Of a DNA stretch of 64,000 nucleotides, positions 58,651-64,000 are shown one piece after another. A program made the translations under genes and the position numbers. Origin of the DNA: Rathayibacter sp. VKM Ac-2857 (GTDB lineage Bacteria > Actinomycetota > Actinomycetes > Actinomycetales > Microbacteriaceae); contig NZ_JABMLE010000002.1 in NCBI RefSeq assembly GCF_013205025.1, forward strand, positions 576,353 to 640,352. Reading direction: 5' to 3'. Positions within the stretch are counted from its first letter, which is position 1. Every line of letters begins with the position of its first letter. The notes under the pieces were generated by a model. It did not search any database and was not told where the DNA came from. It worked only from the letters and a program-made list of their open reading frames with translations.

Positions 58651-59328
58651 ATGTCGCACTCCGAGAGCACGCAGGCCCGACCCGGCATCGGGGCCCCCGA
58701 CGCGCGGGGCCGCACCGGCCTCGACCGCGAGGGCTTCGACCTGACCGGCAACCCCGACGTCGTCGTGAAGTCGGTGACCCTCCTCTCCAGCCACTGGTAC
58801 GTCCTGCGCACCACGGAGTTCGAGTACCGGCACCGCGACGGCCGCTGGACCACCGAGCACCGCGAGACCTACGACCGCGGCAACGGCGCGGCCGTGCTGC
58901 TCTACGACCTCGAGGCGCGGTCGGTCGTGCTGGTGCGCCAGTTCCGCTACCCCACCTACGTCAACGGCAACCTCGACGGCATGCTGCTCGAGGTGCCGGC
59001 GGGCCTCCTCGACGAGGAGGGTCCGGAGGAGGGCGCGCGCCGCGAGGCGTCGGAGGAGACCGGGCTGGAGGTCGGCCGGCTCGAGCACGTCTTCGACGCG
59101 TTCATGAGCCCGGGCTCGATCACCGAGATGCTGCACTTCTACGCCGGCCCCTACCGCGCGGGCTCGAGCGACGGCGTCTACGCCGGGCTCGCCGACGAGG
59201 GCGAGGACACCGAGCTCGTCGAGCTCTCCTTCGACGAGGCCCTCGCGCAGATCGGCGTCCAGATCATCGACGCGAAGACGATCATGCTGCTGCAGTGGGC
59301 GGCCCTGAGCGGCCCGTTCTCGCGCTGA
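58651..59328 (+). CDS. NUDIX hydrolase, ADP-ribose pyrophosphatase-like
   Basis: A 225-residue enzyme that probably cleaves ADP-ribose, GDP-sugars or a related nucleotide. EVPAGLLDEEGPEEGARREA followed by SEETGL is the Nudix box; the REASEETGL metal-binding core is intact, though the segment before it is one residue shorter than the textbook spacing. YDLEARSVVLVRQFRYPTY is typical of NudF/NudK. ATG at 58651 follows yajQ closely, so they are co-transcribed. Confidence 0.88.
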   Translation: MSHSESTQARPGIGAPDARGRTGLDREGFDLTGNPDVVVKSVTLLSSHWYVLRTTEFEYRHRDGRWTTEHRETYDRGNGAAVLLYDLEARSVVLVRQFRYPTYVNGNLDGMLLEVPAGLLDEEGPEEGARREASEETGLEVGRLEHVFDAFMSPGSITEMLHFYAGPYRAGSSDGVYAGLADEGEDTELVELSFDEALAQIGVQIIDAKTIMLLQWAALSGPFSR

Positions 59329-59366
59329 CGCCGGCAGCCCTCCCCTCGCGACGGCGGATCGCCATC

Positions 59367-59630
59367 CATGCTGATCGAGTAGCTCGCGGAGCGGGCGTAT
59401 CGAGATCCACCGGCGCCAGAAGACAAGTCTGCAGACCCGCCCTTCTGAGGGCCGTGGGTCTCGATACGCCCCTGCGGGGCTACTCGACCAGCATGAATCT
59501 CCTGCTGACCGAGCAGCCCCGGAGAGAGAGCGACTCATGCTGATCGAGTAGCCCTCGAAGAGGGCGTATCGAGATCCACCGTCGTCCGGAGACCGGGTCT
59601 CGAGACGCCGCTGCGCGGCTGCTCGACCAG
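59367..59630. repeat. Dispersed large inverted repeat, two copies
   Basis: A near-complete copy (59367-59495) with arms CATGCTGATCGAGTAG and CTACTCGACCAGCATG, and a second copy (59536-59630). They fill the 316-bp gap between the NUDIX and UvrA2 genes; no other feature is visible. Confidence 0.8.
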
Positions 59631-59644
59631 GAACGGCCGTCCGC

Positions 59645-61924
59645 TCAGGCCGTATACGCCCGCAGCGCGTCGCCGGTCCGTGTCTGCGCGCCCGCGACGA
59701 GGTCCGCCGGGCTCCCCTCGAACACGATCGCGCCGCCGTCGTGCCCCGCGCCGGGGCCGACGTCGATGATCCAGTCGGCGTGCGCCATCAGCGCCTGGTG
59801 GTGCTCGATCACGATCACCGAGGAGCCGGAGTCGACGAGGCGGTCGAGCAGACCGAGCAGATTGTCGACGTCGGCGAGGTGCAGCCCGGTCGTCGGCTCG
59901 TCGAGGATGTAGACCGACCCCTTCGAGGCCATGTTGATCGCGAGCTTCAACCGCTGCCGCTCGCCGCCGGACAGCGTGTTCAGCGGCTGCCCCAGCGTCA
60001 GGTAGCCGAGCCCCACGTCGACGAGGCGCGCCAGGATCGTGTGCGCCGGCCCGGAGCCGAAGAACTCCGACGCCTCGACGATCGGCATCGAGAGCACCTC
60101 GTGGATGTTCCTCCCGCGCAGCCGGTACTCGAGCACCTCGGCGGTGAACCGCTTGCCCTCGCACTCCTCGCAGACCGACGAGACGGTCGCCGCCGGGCCG
60201 AGCTCGGTGAAGATCAGCCCGGCGCCCTTGCAGACCGGGCAGGCACCCGCGGAGTTGGCGCTGAACAGGGCCGCCTTCACGCCGTTCTCCTTGGCGAAGG
60301 CGGTGCGGATCGCATCGAGCACGCCGGTATAGGTGGCGGGGTTGCTGCGCCGCGAGCCGCGGATCGGCGACTGGTCGGCCACGATCACCCCCGGCCGCTT
60401 CGCCAGCGAGCCGTGGATGAGCGAGGACTTGCCCGACCCTGCCACGCCCGTGACGACGGTCAGCACTCCCAGCGGTACGTCGACGTCGACCCCGCGCAGG
60501 TTGTGCGTCGAGGCCCCGCGGATCTCGGCGACGCCCGTGCGCCGGCGCACCTCGCTCTTCAGCGGCACCCGGTGATCGAGATGGCGGCCGGTCAGCGTGT
60601 CGGACTCCCGCAGCGCCTCGACCGAGCCCTCGAAGCGGATCTCACCGCCGTGCGAGCCGGCCCGCGGGCCGAGGTCGATGACGTGGTCGGCGACCGCGAT
60701 GATCTCCGGCTTGTGCTCGACGACGAGGACCGTGTTGCCCTTGTCGCGGAGCCGCCGCAGCAGCTCGATCACCCGCGAGACGTCGTGGGGATGGAGCCCC
60801 GCCGTCGGCTCGTCGAAGACGTAGGTGATGTCGGTGAGGCTCGAGCCCAGGTGCCGCACCATCTTGACCCGCTGCGCCTCGCCGCCCGAGAGCGTGCCCG
60901 ACTCGCGGTCGAGCGAGAGGTAGCCGAGCCCCACCTGCACGAGCGAGTCGAGCGTCCCCAGCAGCGCCTCGACGATCGGGGCGACGGAGGGGTCGCGCAC
61001 GCCGCGAAGCCACTCCGCGAGATCGGTCGCCTGCATCGACGAGCACTCGGCGATGTTCCGGCCGCCGATCAGCGAGGAGAGCGCCGCGCGAGTGAGCCGC
61101 GCTCCCCCGCACTCCGGGCAGGCGCCGAAGGTGGCCACCCGCTCGGCGAAGGCGCGGATGTGCGCCTGCGCCGCCTCCTTCGCGAGGTAGAGCCGGGTCA
61201 CCTTGACCACCAGGCCCTCGTAGGTCATGTTGATGCCCGCGATCGGCAGCTTGGTGGCCGGCTTGTAGAGGAAGTCGTCGAGCTGCTCCGGGGTGAACTC
61301 GGCGATCGGCACGTCCGCGGGGTAGAGCCCCGACTCGGCCAGGCTCTTCCAGTACCAGCCGCCGACGACGAAGTTCGGCACCGCGTCGAGCGCACCGCCC
61401 TCGAGCGACTTCGAGCGGTCGAACAGCGCGTCGAGGTCGATGTCGGAGACGCGGCCGGTGCCCTCGCAGCGCGGGCACATCCCCTCGGGCAGGTTGAACG
61501 AGAACGCGCCGCTGGTGCCCACGTGCGGGTCGCCGATCCGACTGAAGAGGATGCGGAGCATCGTGTACGCGTCGGTCGCGGTGCCGACGGTGGAGCGGCC
61601 GTTCGCGCCCATCCGTTCCTGGTCGACGACGATCGTCGCCGAGAGCCCGTCGAGCGACTCGACGTCCGGCCGGGCCGGCGAGCCCATGAACTGCTGCAGG
61701 AACGCCGAGTAGGTCTCGTTGATCAGCCGCTGCGACTCCGCCGCGATCGTCCCGAACACCAGCGACGACTTGCCGGAACCCGAGACGCCCGTGAACACCG
61801 TGATCCGGCGCTTCGGGATGTCGACGTCGACGCCGCGGAGATTGTTCTGCCGGGCGCCGCGCACCCGGATCACGTCGTGCGCGCTCCTGTCCGGACTCGT
61901 CGCAGGCACATCGAGCGTCGTCAT
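59645..61924 (-). CDS. UvrA2-like excinuclease ATPase subunit
   Basis: A 759-residue tandem ABC protein, shorter than canonical UvrA (about 950). First Walker A is [20 protein letters not shown] and second [16 protein letters not shown]. Zinc fingers are in [24 protein letters not shown] and [11 protein letters not shown] with CEECEGKRF. Signature motifs [20 protein letters not shown] and [20 protein letters not shown] precede Walker [14 protein letters not shown] and [13 protein letters not shown]. The sequence lacks room for the UvrB-binding insertion, fitting UvrA2 proteins linked to drug resistance or damage tolerance. ATG at 61924 has GGAG upstream. It is not next to uvrB or uvrC. Confidence 0.92.
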   Translation of the reverse strand: MTTLDVPATSPDRSAHDVIRVRGARQNNLRGVDVDIPKRRITVFTGVSGSGKSSLVFGTIAAESQRLINETYSAFLQQFMGSPARPDVESLDGLSATIVVDQERMGANGRSTVGTATDAYTMLRILFSRIGDPHVGTSGAFSFNLPEGMCPRCEGTGRVSDIDLDALFDRSKSLEGGALDAVPNFVVGGWYWKSLAESGLYPADVPIAEFTPEQLDDFLYKPATKLPIAGINMTYEGLVVKVTRLYLAKEAAQAHIRAFAERVATFGACPECGGARLTRAALSSLIGGRNIAECSSMQATDLAEWLRGVRDPSVAPIVEALLGTLDSLVQVGLGYLSLDRESGTLSGGEAQRVKMVRHLGSSLTDITYVFDEPTAGLHPHDVSRVIELLRRLRDKGNTVLVVEHKPEIIAVADHVIDLGPRAGSHGGEIRFEGSVEALRESDTLTGRHLDHRVPLKSEVRRRTGVAEIRGASTHNLRGVDVDVPLGVLTVVTGVAGSGKSSLIHGSLAKRPGVIVADQSPIRGSRRSNPATYTGVLDAIRTAFAKENGVKAALFSANSAGACPVCKGAGLIFTELGPAATVSSVCEECEGKRFTAEVLEYRLRGRNIHEVLSMPIVEASEFFGSGPAHTILARLVDVGLGYLTLGQPLNTLSGGERQRLKLAINMASKGSVYILDEPTTGLHLADVDNLLGLLDRLVDSGSSVIVIEHHQALMAHADWIIDVGPGAGHDGGAIVFEGSPADLVAGAQTRTGDALRAYTA

Positions 61925-62033
61925 CGGGTCTCCGTCCGTCAGCGGTGCCCGAAGCCTAGAGGAGGCCACCGACGTCCGGGAGTCGCCGAGGGCGGCCGGA
62001 CCGGAAGGGCCCCTCAGCAGCGCGGAATGCTCC

Positions 62034-64000
62034 TCACTGGTCGTGGCCGGTCCACACGACAGTCCGGGTGCTCTGTGCCCAGGGCTTGTCCGAGGGCCAG
62101 CTGCGGAGGGTGATGGTCTGCGGATTCGGCAGCGGCCGGTCGAAGGCGACGCTGAAGGCGCCGGTCGCGTCGGTCTCGATCGGCGGTAGGGCGGGGTCGT
62201 CCCCGAGCCGGAGTTGGATCTTCTGACCCGCGGGGACGGTGCCCTCGATGCCGGTCGTGGTGAGCCGGGTGATCCGGATGGGCGAGTCCTCGACGCTCTC
62301 CGGGATCGGAGCCGGGACGGTGGGTCCGCCATCGAGGACGATGCGCTCGGCGATCGTGTGGTCCATGAACGTCGCGACGAGACGGGTGCTGCCACCGGGC
62401 GCATCCGGCCGCGCGGTGAGGGTGAAGTGCCCGTCCGCCGCGGTGACCGAGTCGGAGGCGGGGAGGCCGTTCTTCGTCGCGTCGATGCTGTCCTGCGGCA
62501 TCGTCTGCAGCTGGACGACCGCGCCCGGGGTGACGGTGCCGATGACGGTCCGCCCCTCGACGCGCAGGTCGGATCCCCACTCCACGGCGGGCTTCGGCGT
62601 CGGCTTCCCCGTCGTGGTGACGGTGACGGTCTTGCCGGCGCTGGCGAAGCCGCCGGTGTCGACGGTCGAGGTGTGCAGCTCGTAGGTCGCGGTCGCGCCG
62701 GGCCCCTGGAAGCCCTTCTCGTTGCGGCAGACCCAGAGGCCGACCGTGTTCACCTTCGTCGCCCCGCAGGCGAGGTCCTTCGTGGTCGAGTTCCAGACCT
62801 GGACGAACGAGCCGGGCGTGCCCGTGCCGGTGAACGAGGTCACCGAGTCGATGGGCGCTGGTGACGCGGGCGCGGTGAACGCCCAGTCGCGCTGCACCTT
62901 CGTCACCGACGCGAGGACCATCTCCTCCGTGACCATCGGCGTCGCGAACGCGTTCCTCGACGGCGCCCAGAGCGGCAGGTCGTCGAGCGCGTGCCGGAAC
63001 CTGCTCTGCATCGTCGTCCGGATCGAGCCCAGCGGAGTCGTGAACTCGTCCACCCGGACCGGCGTCGGATTCACGGTCGGCAGGGCGTCGAGGTCGACGT
63101 GGTGCTTGAAGCCGTTGATCGACACGCCGCCGTTGTCGTTCATCGTGTCCGCCCACTTCTTGCGGAACTCCGTGAACACCGCACCGCTGTTGTACTCCTG
63201 AAGAAGAGCATCCAGGCCCTGGTCCAAGCTGATCGCTCCGGCGGACGCGATCCTCGCCAGCTCCTGGTCGGTCGCCTCCCGGATCAGCCGCTTCTGCTCC
63301 TGACTTCCGCCGGGGCCGCCCCCGGTCGTCAGGTCATCACCGGCGTTGAGCTGCTCCAGATCGACCTTCGTCTGGAGGTAGTCGGCCCGGTAGCGGGCTT
63401 CGTCCATCCGGTCCGAGACGGCGTCGCGCATCGAGTCGGCCATCGCGTTCGCCTGCTTCTCCAGCGCCGGATCTGCCCAGTCCTTGAACGCCACGGCCAT
63501 CTGCTGCCCGGCGTCCATCGCGCCCTCCACCGGCGACGGGTGCGACCAGATGGAGGTGGCCGTGTAGAGGACCATCAGCGGCGCCAGCACCGGCATCGCA
63601 GCCGTCAAGGTCCCCGCCATCGAGAAGATGAAGTCCGTCTCGCTGCCGCCCTGATCGAACGCGATGATCGACGTCACGAACCCGACCACCGACCCCGCAG
63701 CGCCCAGGGTCGTCGCGATCCTCGACCCCAGGATCGGCGCGATCGAGGTGACGATGTCCGTCGTCGTGTTGGTGATCGACAGCGCACTCACATCGCCCTG
63801 CATCAGGCCGAGGACATCCAGCCCGACGCCGACACCACTCAGCGAATCCGACCCCGCGAGGAACCGGAACGACGCCTTCTCGAACCCCGCAACGACCTTC
63901 GGATACCGCGCCCACACCCCCGACGCCAGACCCGGGCCGTGCACCTGCCGGATCGCGTCCCCCACCGGATCGGCCAGCACCCTTCGCTGCACCGCCCGCG
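62034..64000 (-). CDS. Large protein with C-terminal Ig-like repeats, 5' end outside the window
   Basis: At least 655 residues are visible and the frame continues past the right edge. An N-terminal visible part has hydrophobic helices (SVVGFVTSIIAFDQGGSETD, LTAAMPVLAPLMVLYTATSI) resembling pore-like or export-linker helices. A charged helical region follows (EKQANAMADSMRDAVSDRMD). From about residue 390 come three immunoglobulin-like beta modules with Pro/Thr linkers, each with a G-x-V-P/T-P-G-type turn (GTGTPGSFVQVW, GTVTPGAVVQLQ, GTVPAGQKIQLR). It ends TRTVVWTGHDQ without a sorting signal. Possible exported toxin-like or adhesin protein; family not recognised. Confidence 0.7.
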   Translation of the reverse strand, partial: RAVQRRVLADPVGDAIRQVHGPGLASGVWARYPKVVAGFEKASFRFLAGSDSLSGVGVGLDVLGLMQGDVSALSITNTTTDIVTSIAPILGSRIATTLGAAGSVVGFVTSIIAFDQGGSETDFIFSMAGTLTAAMPVLAPLMVLYTATSIWSHPSPVEGAMDAGQQMAVAFKDWADPALEKQANAMADSMRDAVSDRMDEARYRADYLQTKVDLEQLNAGDDLTTGGGPGGSQEQKRLIREATDQELARIASAGAISLDQGLDALLQEYNSGAVFTEFRKKWADTMNDNGGVSINGFKHHVDLDALPTVNPTPVRVDEFTTPLGSIRTTMQSRFRHALDDLPLWAPSRNAFATPMVTEEMVLASVTKVQRDWAFTAPASPAPIDSVTSFTGTGTPGSFVQVWNSTTKDLACGATKVNTVGLWVCRNEKGFQGPGATATYELHTSTVDTGGFASAGKTVTVTTTGKPTPKPAVEWGSDLRVEGRTVIGTVTPGAVVQLQTMPQDSIDATKNGLPASDSVTAADGHFTLTARPDAPGGSTRLVATFMDHTIAERIVLDGGPTVPAPIPESVEDSPIRITRLTTTGIEGTVPAGQKIQLRLGDDPALPPIETDATGAFSVAFDRPLPNPQTITLRSWPSDKPWAQSTRTVVWTGHDQ

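Overview
The window is high-GC DNA with dense, often translationally coupled genes, short intergenic gaps and several probable leaderless starts. Gene content fits an actinobacterium: the secE-nusG-rplK-rplA block near hadA-hadB-murB, a NusG with a long acidic extension, DUF5997, a fused MrpA-MrpB, and an LAATG-type surface protein. The style of the dispersed intergenic palindromes suggests Microbacteriaceae, perhaps a Rathayibacter-like plant-associated organism. That placement is inference. No phage, transposase or CRISPR array is visible.

Layout. 0.3-4.3 kb: PucR-type regulator divergent from an MFS permease, then an alpha/beta hydrolase. 4.5-6.7 kb: FtsX-type permease plus ATPase. 6.9-9.7 kb: dienelactone hydrolase, GNAT enzyme, a LysR-like protein without a DNA-binding domain, and DUF5997. 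9.8-14.0 kb: sugar or polyol catabolism cluster (two Gfo/Idh/MocA oxidoreductases, a sugar-phosphate isomerase, a divergent ROK regulator). 14.1-18.1 kb: YqaJ nuclease, hydrolase, DUF998 protein, quinone-oxidoreductase-like MDR, GNAT. 18.2-27.1 kb: core block of rplA, rplK, nusG, secE, tRNA-Trp, an aminotransferase, an ABC-2 exporter, murB and hadB/hadA. 27.1-31.4 kb: small XRE regulator, CPxWC protein, XRE-cupin regulator, NCS1 permease and hydantoin/allantoin-type racemase, which look like a cyclic-ureide salvage unit. 31.4-33.5 kb: LAATG surface protein and EI24 protein. 33.5-36.4 kb: trp leader and attenuator, PhzE-type anthranilate synthase, class II FBPase. 36.5-37.3 kb: iron-box-controlled siderophore-interacting protein. 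37.5-40.9 kb: compact four-gene unit of a secreted small protein, two membrane proteins and an ATPase, bounded by two same-orientation 61-bp palindromes. 41.1-43.6 kb: tRNA-Met, tRNA-Thr, aldo/keto reductase and beta-propeller protein. 43.8-50.2 kb: complete Mrp antiporter operon. 50.4-55.2 kb: GH13 glucosidase, M23 peptidase, inositol monophosphatase, NmrA-like protein. 55.2-56.8 kb: hipBA module with operator. 57.2-61.9 kb: tRNA-Tyr, transglycosylase lipoprotein, YajQ, NUDIX, stand-alone UvrA2. The right edge cuts a large protein with C-terminal Ig-like repeats.

Two dispersed repeat families fill many intergenic spaces. One is a 61-bp element with 23-bp arms and a 15-nt asymmetric loop (six copies, one decayed). 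The other is a larger, roughly 95-130-bp imperfect inverted repeat with CATGCTGRTCGAG ends (five clusters). The least explained functional unit is the secreted-protein/ABC island at 37.5-40.9 kb.
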